This document shows positions 1-5,808 of a stretch of 9,562 bases of DNA, piece after piece (positions within the stretch are counted from its first letter, which is position 1; each line of letters starts with the position of its first letter). The DNA is from CAYLZO01 sp964387775 (GTDB lineage: Bacteria; Chloroflexota; Anaerolineae; JAAYZQ01). Position numbers and translations under genes: made by a program. The stretch spans positions 1-9,562 of the forward strand of contig CAYLZO010000210.1 of assembly GCA_964387775.1 (NCBI GenBank). Direction: 5' to 3'. The notes under the pieces are model-generated. The model made no database searches. It was not told the DNA's origin and saw only the letters and a program-made list of their open reading frames with translations.

Positions 1-501
1 GACCTCATCGTCTTTACCTATCAGGGCGACTGTGACCTGGCCTCCATCGGCACCAACGAGATCGTGCACGCCGCCGCCCGGGGAGAGAACATCACTACGG
101 TCTTTATCAACAACGCCGTGTACGGCATGACGGGCGGCCAGATGGCGCCGACGACGCTGCCGGGCATGGTCACCACCTCGTCGCCTTACGGCCGCGACGT
201 CAAGACCCAGGGCTACCCCGTCCGCGTCTGCGAGCTCCTGTCCCAACTCGACGGCGCGTCCTACGTCGTGCGGCGCACGGCCCACAAGCCGGCCGAGATC
301 CGCAAGCTGCGCCGGGCGCTCAAGACGGCCTTCCAGGTGCAGATGGCGGGGCTGGGCTTTTCCCTGGTCGAGGTGGTGTCGAACTGCCCCACCAACTGGG
401 GCATGACGCCCCAAGAATCGCTCAAGTTCGTCGAGGAACGCATGATCGACTACTATCCGCTGGGCGACTACAAAGTCACAGACGAAGTAAAGAGTTTGTA
501 G
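1..501 (+). CDS. 2-oxoacid:ferredoxin oxidoreductase, beta (TPP-binding) subunit, 5'-truncated by the window
   Basis: This is the C-terminal 166 residues of the thiamine-pyrophosphate subunit of a 2-oxoacid:ferredoxin oxidoreductase, a cytoplasmic enzyme that oxidatively decarboxylates a 2-oxoacid to acyl-CoA and reduces ferredoxin. The frame is open from base 1 and ends at TAG 499-501. Visible residues 9-38 form the TPP/Mg motif: Gly-Asp at 9-10, then Asn-Asn at 37-38. This is followed by the family signature YGMTGGQMAPTT and, near residue 129, CPTNWGMTP. These fit the KorB/VorA-like beta subunits, and the gamma subunit follows directly. The substrate (2-oxoglutarate, branched-chain or other 2-oxoacid) cannot be decided without the alpha subunit. 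The third residue of the GDG motif is Cys (GDCD) where Gly is usual. The last two sense codons and the stop lie inside the first copy of a 14-base tandem repeat. A GTG at 64 lies inside the conserved domain and is not the start. Confidence 0.93.
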   Translation, partial: DLIVFTYQGDCDLASIGTNEIVHAAARGENITTVFINNAVYGMTGGQMAPTTLPGMVTTSSPYGRDVKTQGYPVRVCELLSQLDGASYVVRRTAHKPAEIRKLRRALKTAFQVQMAGLGFSLVEVVSNCPTNWGMTPQESLKFVEERMIDYYPLGDYKVTDEVKSL

Positions 502-548
502 TAGGTAGTTTGTAGTAGGTAGTTTGTAGTAGGTAGTTTGTAGTAGGT
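493..548 (+). repeat. Four perfect tandem copies of a 14-base unit
   Basis: The unit AGTTTGTAGTAGGT occurs at 493-506, 507-520, 521-534 and 535-548 without a mismatch. Each unit is two related 7-base units (AGTTTGT and AGTAGGT). The first copy encodes the last two codons and the TAG stop of the oxidoreductase beta subunit, so the array grew from, or was inserted at, the end of the gene. Confidence 0.95.
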
Positions 549-575
549 AGCGATAGCTGGCCAACAACCCCTAGT

Positions 576-596
576 CTACAACCTACAACCTACAAC
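576..596 (+). repeat. Three 7-base tandem units, opposite in sense to the 493-548 array
   Basis: CTACAAC is repeated three times (576-582, 583-589, 590-596). Its reverse complement is GTTGTAG, which resembles the GTAG-rich heptads of the 493-548 array. The two arrays can therefore pair imperfectly, with about 27 bases between them as the loop, just upstream of the gamma-subunit ribosome binding site (GGAGG at 600-604). Confidence 0.85.
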
Positions 597-612
597 CTTG
601 GAGGAGAGAGGT

Positions 613-1155
613 ATGCACGAAGAGATCATCATCTCCGGCTTTGGCGGGCAAGGCGCCCTCTTTGCCGGGCAACTACTGACCTACACCGGCATGGACGAGG
701 GCTGGCAGGTGACCTGGATCCCGTCTTACGGCCCCGAGATGCGAGGCGGCACAGCTCACTGCATCGTCATCATCTCTGACGACGTCATCGGCTCACCCAT
801 CATCAGCCGGCCGACGATGTGTGTCGTGATGAATCCGCCCTCTATGGAGAAATACGAGCCCCAGGTCAAACCCGGGGGGCTGCTGGTGGCCAACTCGACC
901 CTGGTCCGCGCCGAGTCGGACCGGGACGACATCGACTGTGTCTACATCCCGGCCAACGAGATCGCGGCCGAGGTGGGCAACGTCAAGATGGCCAACGTCG
1001 TGTTGCTGGGCGCCCTGCTTGGCACGCGCGAGATCCTGCCCCTGGAGGCCGTCGAGCGCACCCTCGACACCCACATTCCCGAGCGCCGCAAGCACATCAT
1101 CGAGCCGAACAAGCGGGCGCTGGCCCGGGGCGTGGCTTTCGTCAGAGAATCGTAG
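613..1155 (+). CDS. 2-oxoacid:ferredoxin oxidoreductase, gamma subunit
   Basis: This 180-residue protein is the gamma subunit (pyruvate/ketoisovalerate oxidoreductase catalytic domain, KorC/PorG-like) of the complex whose beta subunit ends 111 bases upstream. The gamma domain helps bind CoA and holds the complex together. Visible family signatures are the N-terminal glycine-rich stretch GFGGQG (residues 9-14) and YGPEMRGGTA (residues 39-48), and the length is typical for a free-standing gamma subunit. The ATG at 613 is preceded by a strong ribosome binding site, GGAGG at 600-604, with eight bases between. A TTG at 598 in the same frame lies on the binding site and was rejected. Gene order beta-gamma matches operons of the type ferredoxin-alpha-beta-gamma. 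The stop TAG 1153-1155 falls inside a 38-base repeat that recurs 53 bases downstream; that second copy reads CAG where the stop is. Confidence 0.93.
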   Translation: MHEEIIISGFGGQGALFAGQLLTYTGMDEGWQVTWIPSYGPEMRGGTAHCIVIISDDVIGSPIISRPTMCVVMNPPSMEKYEPQVKPGGLLVANSTLVRAESDRDDIDCVYIPANEIAAEVGNVKMANVVLLGALLGTREILPLEAVERTLDTHIPERRKHIIEPNKRALARGVAFVRES

Positions 1156-1236
1156 GGCAAATTGGCAATTTGCCCAACAGGGGCGAGGCCCTTGCAAAAG
1201 AATCGCAGGGCAAATTGGCAATTTGCCCAACAGGGG
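1146..1236 (+). repeat. Duplicated 38-base palindrome-bearing repeat
   Basis: Copies at 1146-1183 and 1199-1236 differ at one position (T1153 versus C1206), with 15 unrelated bases between. Each contains a perfect 9-bp stem, GGGCAAATT / AATTTGCCC, with a three-base GGC loop (1155-1175 and 1208-1228). Copy 1 overlaps the end of the gamma-subunit gene. Copy 2 ends in the G-rich ribosome binding site (1232-1237) of the next gene. The form resembles REP-type intergenic palindromes. No T-run follows, so neither hairpin is a classical intrinsic terminator. Confidence 0.95.
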
Positions 1237-1242
1237 GTAGCG

Positions 1243-2097
1243 ATGCGATTTGGCAACTTGGATCTGCACGTCGTCTCGGACGGCGTCTACTGGGAGGACG
1301 GCGGCGGCCTCTTTGGTCTCGTGCCCAAGGCGCTGTGGGAACGGCACGCCGAGCCGGACGCGCGCAACCGCGTCATGTTCCACCTGCGCTGCCTGCTGGT
1401 CGAGACCGAGAAGCAGCGGATTCTCATAGACACCGGCTACGGTGACAAGGTCCCGGAAAAGGAGCGGGGCTTTATCAGCCTGGAGGGCAAGGAGCGGCTG
1501 CTCGGCAGCCTGGAGGCGCTGGGCATCGGGCCGCTGGACGTGGACCTGGTCATCAACACCCATCTCCACGGCGACCATTGCGGCGGCAACACCCGCTACG
1601 ACGAGGGCGGTGAGCTGGTGCCCACCTTTCCCTGGGCCACCTACTGCGTCCAGCGCCTGGAGCTGGCCGACGCCACGTTCCCCAACGAGCGGACGCGGGC
1701 CACGTACCACCGCGAGAACTTTCAGCCGCTGGCCGAGGCCGGGCAGCTCCGCATCCTCTCCGGGGACTCGCGCCTGACCGACGAATTGCGCGTCGTCGTT
1801 ACGCCGGGGCACAGCCGCGCCCACCAGTGCGTCGTCGTCGAGAGCGAGGGCCAGACGGCCATCTTCCTCGGCGACCTGGCCTCCTGGCCGATCCACATGG
1901 AGCGGCTGGCCTGGGTGCCGGCCTACGACGTGGAGCCCCTGGTCAGCATCGAGACCAAGCGCCGTATCGCCCACTGGGCCATCGAGAACCACGTGCTGCT
2001 GATCTTTGAGCACCACCCGGAGGTGGTGGCCGGCTACCTGCACCCCACCGAGCGCCCCGATCGCTTCCGGCTGGAACCGGTGTCGATTTCCGATTAG
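1243..2097 (+). CDS. MBL-fold metallo-hydrolase (lactonase-like)
   Basis: This 284-residue metallo-beta-lactamase-fold hydrolase has the full set of expected metal ligands: HLHGDH at residues 107-112 (HxHxDH motif), His190 in PGHSRAH, Asp211 in FLGDLA, and a late histidine in FEHHP (257/258). That layout is shared by the quorum-quenching lactonase (AhlD/AiiA-like) group and by many uncharacterised hydrolases, so it probably binds two Zn or Fe ions. The substrate cannot be read from sequence. There is no signal peptide, so it is probably cytoplasmic. The ATG at 1243 is chosen because AGGGGG (1232-1237) lies five bases upstream. A more upstream in-frame start would translate the palindromic repeat. 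It follows the oxidoreductase gamma gene in the same direction after 87 bases and may be co-transcribed, but a functional link is not shown. Confidence 0.88.
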   Translation: MRFGNLDLHVVSDGVYWEDGGGLFGLVPKALWERHAEPDARNRVMFHLRCLLVETEKQRILIDTGYGDKVPEKERGFISLEGKERLLGSLEALGIGPLDVDLVINTHLHGDHCGGNTRYDEGGELVPTFPWATYCVQRLELADATFPNERTRATYHRENFQPLAEAGQLRILSGDSRLTDELRVVVTPGHSRAHQCVVVESEGQTAIFLGDLASWPIHMERLAWVPAYDVEPLVSIETKRRIAHWAIENHVLLIFEHHPEVVAGYLHPTERPDRFRLEPVSISD

Positions 2098-2138
2098 CGT
2101 TTTGTGCCCGGGGCGAGTTTGGAGATTACACCCTCCGG

Positions 2139-2155
2139 CAGGTGATGGGCACCTG
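2139..2155 (+). other. Small hairpin after the metallo-hydrolase gene
   Basis: CAGGTG (2139-2144) pairs with CACCTG (2150-2155) around a five-base loop, 41 bases past the metallo-hydrolase stop. No T-run follows on the plus strand, so it is at best a weak 3'-end structure. No better plus-strand terminator is visible in the convergent gap 2098-2230. Confidence 0.3.
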
Positions 2156-2171
2156 GCCAGCCCGGTAGAAC

Positions 2172-2206
2172 AAAAACAGCGCTGAGGCAACCCCGCCCCC
2201 AGCGCC
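2172..2206 (-). terminator. Intrinsic terminator of the leftward membrane-protein gene
   Basis: Read on the minus strand, GCGCTG (2205-2200) pairs with CAGCGC (2184-2179). An inner GGGC/GCCT pairing is possible, and TG-TTTTT-G follows (2178-2171). It lies 25 bases beyond the stop of the 2231-3040 gene, the usual place for a rho-independent terminator. Confidence 0.75.
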
Positions 2207-2230
2207 GTCGAAGAATCGGCTGTCAGTATT

Positions 2231-3040
2231 TCACGTCGTCTCGTCCCACTCCTGGATGGCGTCCTTGACGAGCTGCCGGGCCGTCAAGTTCGGCACCTCG
2301 TCCACGCTCTGATACGCCTTGCCCTCGAACACAAAGAGCACCTTGCCGCCGACCCCTGGGCGGACGTGCAACTGGCGTCCCTGGAGGGCCGGGATCATCT
2401 GGATGCGCCGCTGGACGATGTCGTCGATGTCGTCCACAAAGGTGCGGGGCCGGTCGGGGTCCAGGGGCTTGGGTTGGAGGCGGTGCTGGATCGAGTCCAC
2501 GATGCCCGGGCGCTCGGGCTGTCCGGGCGCCTGACCCAGATCGGCCAGCAAGTTGAGGAATCGCTCCTCGATTTCTTCAGAGGTCACGGCGGCCGTTGAA
2601 CTGCTCCGTGCTCGCTCCAGTTCCGTTTCGCTGCGGCGGCGAAGGTCCTCGCGCCAGGTCTTGGTTTGCTCCAGAGGCGCCGGCTCTAGCGCCCCCTCGC
2701 CCAACACCCCTGTGAACTGGATCAACTCCATGGCGGACCGCACGATTTTGCGCTTGACCTCGGGGTCTTCCACCTCGGTCAGGGTTCGGTAGCGGACGCC
2801 GTCCACGTCCACCACCAGGCGCCCGCCCATCTCCTCTCGAACCAGGGCCAGGACCTGGCCGTGCACCGGCACCACAGGCCCCACCGTCAGGTCTTTGGCC
2901 TCGTAGAGCGGCGCCTCCCGCGTCGCTTTTCGCCGGCCCGAGATGACCACGTAGGCGACCAACGCGATCAGGGTCAGGCCCACGATGCCGACGAACAGAA
3001 AGAGCAACCGCTGCAATTGTGGCAAATCGAGCCCGGTCAT
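2231..3040 (-). CDS. Membrane-anchored protein of unknown function with a duplicated C-terminal module
   Basis: I do not recognise a named family. The 269-residue protein has one N-terminal membrane segment (about residues 10-33) followed by Gly-Arg-Arg-Lys, so the rest is predicted to be cytoplasmic. Two similar modules follow, at about 72-107 and 231-264. Both run Gly-Gly, a beta-like hydrophobic stretch, Gly-x-x-Tyr, a Glu-Val turn, then a helix with Val-x-x-Ala. They are joined by a charged, probably coiled-coil or disordered linker (about 125-225) rich in Arg, Glu, Pro and Asp. The start at 3040 is chosen for GGAGGGG just upstream; an in-frame ATG at 3091 has no such site. It is a single-gene transcript: a promoter at 3112-3140 and a terminator at 2172-2206 frame it. 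Its function is unknown; a membrane-tethered scaffold is only a guess. Confidence 0.85.
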   Translation of the reverse strand: MTGLDLPQLQRLLFLFVGIVGLTLIALVAYVVISGRRKATREAPLYEAKDLTVGPVVPVHGQVLALVREEMGGRLVVDVDGVRYRTLTEVEDPEVKRKIVRSAMELIQFTGVLGEGALEPAPLEQTKTWREDLRRRSETELERARSSSTAAVTSEEIEERFLNLLADLGQAPGQPERPGIVDSIQHRLQPKPLDPDRPRTFVDDIDDIVQRRIQMIPALQGRQLHVRPGVGGKVLFVFEGKAYQSVDEVPNLTARQLVKDAIQEWDETT

Positions 3041-3111
3041 ATCCCCTCCGTCCCTGTCTAGATGCACGCTTGAGGCCCCAATGACGGCCACTACTCACAG
3101 ATTCGATCACC

Positions 3112-3140
3112 ATTATACCAGACTAGGTGCCACAAGTCCA
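3112..3140 (-). promoter_or_regulatory. Sigma70-type promoter of the leftward membrane-protein gene
   Basis: On the minus strand there is a perfect -10 TATAAT (3117-3112), preceded by an extended -10 TGG. A weaker -35 TGGACT (3140-3135, four of six to consensus) lies 17 bases upstream. The predicted transcript start near 3105 gives a leader of about 65 bases before the ATG at 3040. Confidence 0.7.
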
Positions 3141-3329
3141 GCGGCCGGAATTCTAACCCAGCCGTTCTCATTTTGGAACCAGACCTTTAGGGTTTTGTCG
3201 CCGGGAGCGACGACTTGGGGACCGAGACACCCTACGCCAGCTCCCGAGAGCGCGCCCGAAAGGCTAAAATCCCAAAGGTCGCGGCGCCTTTAGCGCGCCC
3301 ACGGATCTTTTCCCCTGTCGCAAACTGAT

Positions 3330-3358
3330 TTGACGAACGTAGGTGCTTCTGGTACACT
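3330..3358 (+). promoter_or_regulatory. Sigma70-type promoter of the lipoprotein gene
   Basis: The -35 TTGACG (3330-3335) and -10 TACACT (3353-3358) are separated by exactly 17 bases, and an extended -10 TGG (3350-3352) precedes the -10. Transcription should begin near 3365, only about three bases before the GTG at 3368 and about fifteen before the GTG at 3380. Confidence 0.72.
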
Positions 3359-3367
3359 AGCGCCATC

Positions 3368-4702
3368 GTGAGCACGAGGGTGAATGCTTTGAGAAGATTG
3401 ACGATGGCGGGCACGTGGGTGGTTCTTTTGCTGCTGGGCCTGACTTTGAGTAGCTGCCACCTCCGCCCTCTCCTATACGACGTGTCGGTTTCCCCCGATT
3501 CCATCTCGCCCAACGCCGACGGCACCGACGACGCGACCAACATCGCCTACAAACTATCGCGGAATGCGGTTCTGTCGATCTATTTTGAGAATGGCGCCGG
3601 CGAGCGATTCTACTTTCGCCGGGACCGACACCGCTCGGCGGGGGACTATCGCGTGCAGTGGGGAGGCACGGTCAACCAGCCTTATTGGCTGGAGAATGAA
3701 TTCGGCCGCCAGCGGGTCAAGAGTTGGGTGCTTCCCGATGGCGTCTACACCTGGGTCGTCGAGGCGACCGACGAGGAAGACGAGACGGCCCGCGTCGAGG
3801 GCCAGATTGCGCTGGCCGGCGGCGATACGCTCGTGCCCGAGCTGCGCAATTTTCGGGTGACCATCCCGGTCTTTACTCCCAACCAGGACGGCCTGACCGA
3901 CCGCACCGGCGTGTCCTACTTTCTCAACAAAGACGTGGGTGGCGTTCACGTTTACCTCTACGATCCGGAGCTTCCCGACGTGGAGCATCCCCTGGAAGAA
4001 GAGGAGCGTGTGGCCGAGCCCGGCGCCCAGGGCAATCACTACTACGATTACGATGGGGGCGTGGACCAGGGCGCCGATCCGCCGCCCGACGGCACCTACG
4101 TCGTCGTCGGCGAGGTGCGGGACAAGGTCGGCCATCACGTGGTGGTCAGCGATACGTTGACCATCGTGAATGGCGGCAAGCCCCGGGCCGACGTGGTCAA
4201 CGCCGAGATCGACTGGGGAGGCGAGGTCAGCAGCCTGGAAGGCACCGAGATCTATTTGCCACTGGGGGCGACGCTCTGCTTTACGACCTACGTGGAGAAC
4301 TATGGCGAGGTGCCCATCCGCACCTCGGGACCGCCGCCCGGGACCGAGTATCGCAGCGGCCAGAACTACAACTCGCTGGCCGTCGAGATGGACGACGACA
4401 GCTATTACGAGCAGCCGGGCGTTTGGCGTTTTGGCATTCGTTTTGATACTTCCAACCTCGACTTTCCCTATCGCTGGGCCGTGGGCCAGCCCGACGAGCT
4501 GCGCTGCGAGATCATCGAGGGCCACGAGCAGTGTTTCCTCGATCCTCACCAGCGGGGCACCGTCTCGGGCTGCGTCGAGTTGGTCGGCCCCTTCCCCCGC
4601 CCCGACATCTATGCCTGGGGGGCCTTGATCCATCAATGGGTGGGCATCAGCGCCGAGAACAATTACGTGGATCGGGTCCTGATCCACATCGGTGAGCCGT
4701 AG
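3368..4702 (+). CDS. Predicted lipoprotein with two FlgD-like Ig modules and an uncharacterised C-terminal domain
   Basis: This 444-residue protein is predicted to be exported and lipid-anchored. It has Arg-Arg at 9-10, a hydrophobic core and a lipobox L-S-S-C ending at Cys30. Two tandem beta-sandwich modules resembling FlgD-like or CHU_C-type Ig domains follow. Each opens with a PNxDG loop (48-52 and 171-175), possibly calcium-binding, and closes with PDGxY (123-127 and 240-244). A third domain (about 275-444) has four cysteines (304, 380, 389, 402), and its opening resembles CARDB-like adhesive folds; I cannot name it. The start is uncertain. GTG 3368 or GTG 3380 keeps the basic N-terminus, while ATG 3404 has a plausible GAGAAG site but loses it. 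Two glycosyltransferases follow in the same direction, so a surface or polysaccharide-related structural role is a reasonable inference. Confidence 0.82.
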   Translation: MSTRVNALRRLTMAGTWVVLLLLGLTLSSCHLRPLLYDVSVSPDSISPNADGTDDATNIAYKLSRNAVLSIYFENGAGERFYFRRDRHRSAGDYRVQWGGTVNQPYWLENEFGRQRVKSWVLPDGVYTWVVEATDEEDETARVEGQIALAGGDTLVPELRNFRVTIPVFTPNQDGLTDRTGVSYFLNKDVGGVHVYLYDPELPDVEHPLEEEERVAEPGAQGNHYYDYDGGVDQGADPPPDGTYVVVGEVRDKVGHHVVVSDTLTIVNGGKPRADVVNAEIDWGGEVSSLEGTEIYLPLGATLCFTTYVENYGEVPIRTSGPPPGTEYRSGQNYNSLAVEMDDDSYYEQPGVWRFGIRFDTSNLDFPYRWAVGQPDELRCEIIEGHEQCFLDPHQRGTVSGCVELVGPFPRPDIYAWGALIHQWVGISAENNYVDRVLIHIGEP

Positions 4703-4706
4703 AGCG

Positions 4707-4757
4707 TGGAGAATGGAGAGTGGAGAATGGAGAATGGAGTTCTCCATTCTCCATTCT
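4707..4757 (+). repeat. Heptad repeats ending in a perfect 16-bp hairpin
   Basis: TGGAGAA-type 7-base units run at 4707-4713, 4714-4720 (one variant, TGGAGAG), 4721-4727 and 4728-4734, with a partial unit at 4735. The sequence then turns around: 4724-4739 is the exact reverse complement of 4742-4757, leaving a very tight turn (TT, or a four-base GTTC loop). The element starts five bases after the lipoprotein stop and ends seven bases before the glycosyltransferase ATG. No T-run follows. Confidence 0.93.
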
Positions 4758-4764
4758 GTCGTAC

Positions 4765-5808
4765 ATGATGGACCTGGCCATCGTCACCGTCAGCTACAAC
4801 ACGCGCGACCTGCTGGCCGAGTGCCTGGAGGCAGCGCTGGCCGGGCTGGCGCGCTCGGGATTGGCGGGCCAGGTGTGGGTGGTGGACAATGCCTCGGCCG
4901 ACGGCAGCGCCGGGATGGTGCGCGACCGTTTCCCCGGGATTTACCTCATCGCCCACGACGAGAACGTGGGGTTTGCCGCCGGGAACAACCTCGCCTTGCG
5001 GGCGATGGGTTTTCCGGTTGAGGCCAGGGCGCCGGACTGTGGTCCAGCGCGAGCAGAAAAGGGTACAGCGCGAGCAGAAAAGGGTGCGGCGCGAGCAGAG
5101 AAGGGTCCGGTGCGGGCTATTGAGGGGAAACCCCGCCACGTGCTCTTTCTCAACCCCGATACGCGGGTGGTGGGCGACGCGCTGGGGACGATGGTCCGCT
5201 TCCTGGACGAGACGCCGGGGGCCGGCGCCGCCGGGGCGCGGCTGGTCCACGGCGACGGGAGTTTTCAGCACTCGGCCTTTGGCTTTCCCGGCCTGTGGCA
5301 GATTCTCTTCGATTTCTTTCCCCTGCATCCCCGCCTGCTCGAATCGCGGCTTAACGGGCGGTATCCCCGGCGGCGCTACGCGGCCGGCGAGCCCTTCCCC
5401 GTGGACCATCCCCTGGGCGCGGCCCTGATGGTCCGGGGCGAGACGTTGAACCAGGTGGGGGGCTTTGACGAGCGATACTTTATGTATTGCGAAGAGATTG
5501 ACCTCTGCCGCCGGATCAAGGCGGCGGGCTGGGAGATTTTCTGCGTGCCTGGGGCCCAGATCGTGCACCACGTGGCCCAGAGCACGCGCCAGTTTCGAGA
5601 CCGGATGTTCGTCGCCCTGTGGCACAGCCGCTTCCTCATGTTCGAGAAGCACGAGGGCGTGCTCTTCCGCTGGGCGGCGCGGAGGCTGGTGCGGCTGGGC
5701 CTATGGGCCGAGGCCCGGCGGGCGCGGGCTGCCCGGCGCCGCGGCGAAATCTCGGCGGAGGCCCTGGCGGGGCGGCTGGCGGCCTACCGGGAGGTGGCGG
5801 AACTGTGA
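4765..5808 (+). CDS. GT2-family glycosyltransferase (WbbL/rhamnosyltransferase-like) with an internal repeat insertion
   Basis: This 347-residue family 2 glycosyltransferase transfers a sugar from a nucleotide donor to a growing glycan at the cytoplasmic face. Visible motifs are the N-terminal IVTVSYNT strand, VVDNAS (39-44), NVGFAAGNN, the NPDT metal/donor motif (130-133), and the acceptor-side GGFDERYFMYCEEIDLCRRI with Glu243-Glu244 and Asp246 as candidate catalytic residues. Between NVGFAAGNN and NPDT the protein carries extra sequence, including four 7-residue units of type GxARAEK (93-120), where relatives have only a short connection. No membrane segment is obvious. The start is uncertain: ATG 4765 or 4768 lacks a ribosome binding site because the hairpin repeat occupies that place. 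An in-frame GTG at 4720 has GGAGA at good spacing but would translate the repeat. It overlaps the next glycosyltransferase by four bases (GTGA), so the two are probably translationally coupled. Confidence 0.88.
   Translation: MMDLAIVTVSYNTRDLLAECLEAALAGLARSGLAGQVWVVDNASADGSAGMVRDRFPGIYLIAHDENVGFAAGNNLALRAMGFPVEARAPDCGPARAEKGTARAEKGAARAEKGPVRAIEGKPRHVLFLNPDTRVVGDALGTMVRFLDETPGAGAAGARLVHGDGSFQHSAFGFPGLWQILFDFFPLHPRLLESRLNGRYPRRRYAAGEPFPVDHPLGAALMVRGETLNQVGGFDERYFMYCEEIDLCRRIKAAGWEIFCVPGAQIVHHVAQSTRQFRDRMFVALWHSRFLMFEKHEGVLFRWAARRLVRLGLWAEARRARAARRRGEISAEALAGRLAAYREVAEL
5041..5124 (+). repeat. In-frame 21-base tandem repeat inside the glycosyltransferase
   Basis: Three 21-base units (5041-5061, 5062-5082, 5083-5103) are nearly identical; the core GCGCGAGCAGAAAAG is shared by the first two. 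A fourth, degraded unit lies at 5104-5124. The period is a multiple of three, so the array encodes GPARAEK, GTARAEK, GAARAEK and GPVRAIE without breaking the frame. Confidence 0.93.

Larger units (their letters stand above)
3041..3367. other. Divergent intergenic region (327 bases)
   Basis: No convincing gene is seen. The ends hold two outward-facing promoters. The middle (about 3141-3329) contains inverted repeats: GTCGC / GCGAC at 3197-3201 and 3207-3211, and a larger imperfect one pairing GCGCGC 3250-3255 and AAAGG 3259-3263 with CCTTT 3287-3291 and GCGCGC 3293-3298. These could be regulatory sites, a degenerate repeat element or an unrecognised RNA. Confidence 0.6.

Noticed and set aside
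493..596. CRISPR-like array
   Set aside because: The 14-base units are contiguous with no spacers, and no cas gene is present.
598..612. Alternative TTG start for the oxidoreductase gamma subunit
   Set aside because: It overlaps the Shine-Dalgarno of the ATG at 613 and adds five residues before a domain that normally begins right at the N-terminus.
1155..1175. Intrinsic terminator after the oxidoreductase gamma gene
   Set aside because: The 9-bp hairpin is followed by AACAGGGG, not a T-run, and the motif is duplicated, so a repeat element fits better.
793..2190. Long open frame on the minus strand opposite the oxidoreductase gamma and metallo-hydrolase genes
   Set aside because: The plus strand encodes two proteins with clear catalytic motifs here; the antisense frame has no recognisable motif and crosses the palindromic repeats. 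Long antisense frames are expected in GC-rich coding DNA.
3554..4747. Long open frame on the minus strand opposite the lipoprotein gene
   Set aside because: The low-complexity Val/Ala/Gly/His/Asp-rich product is typical of an antisense shadow; the plus-strand gene has a promoter, signal peptide and repeated domains.
4663..5652. Open frame on the minus strand opposite the first glycosyltransferase
   Set aside because: It would translate the hairpin repeat and the 21-base array backwards; no domain is recognisable, and the opposite strand has GT2 motifs.
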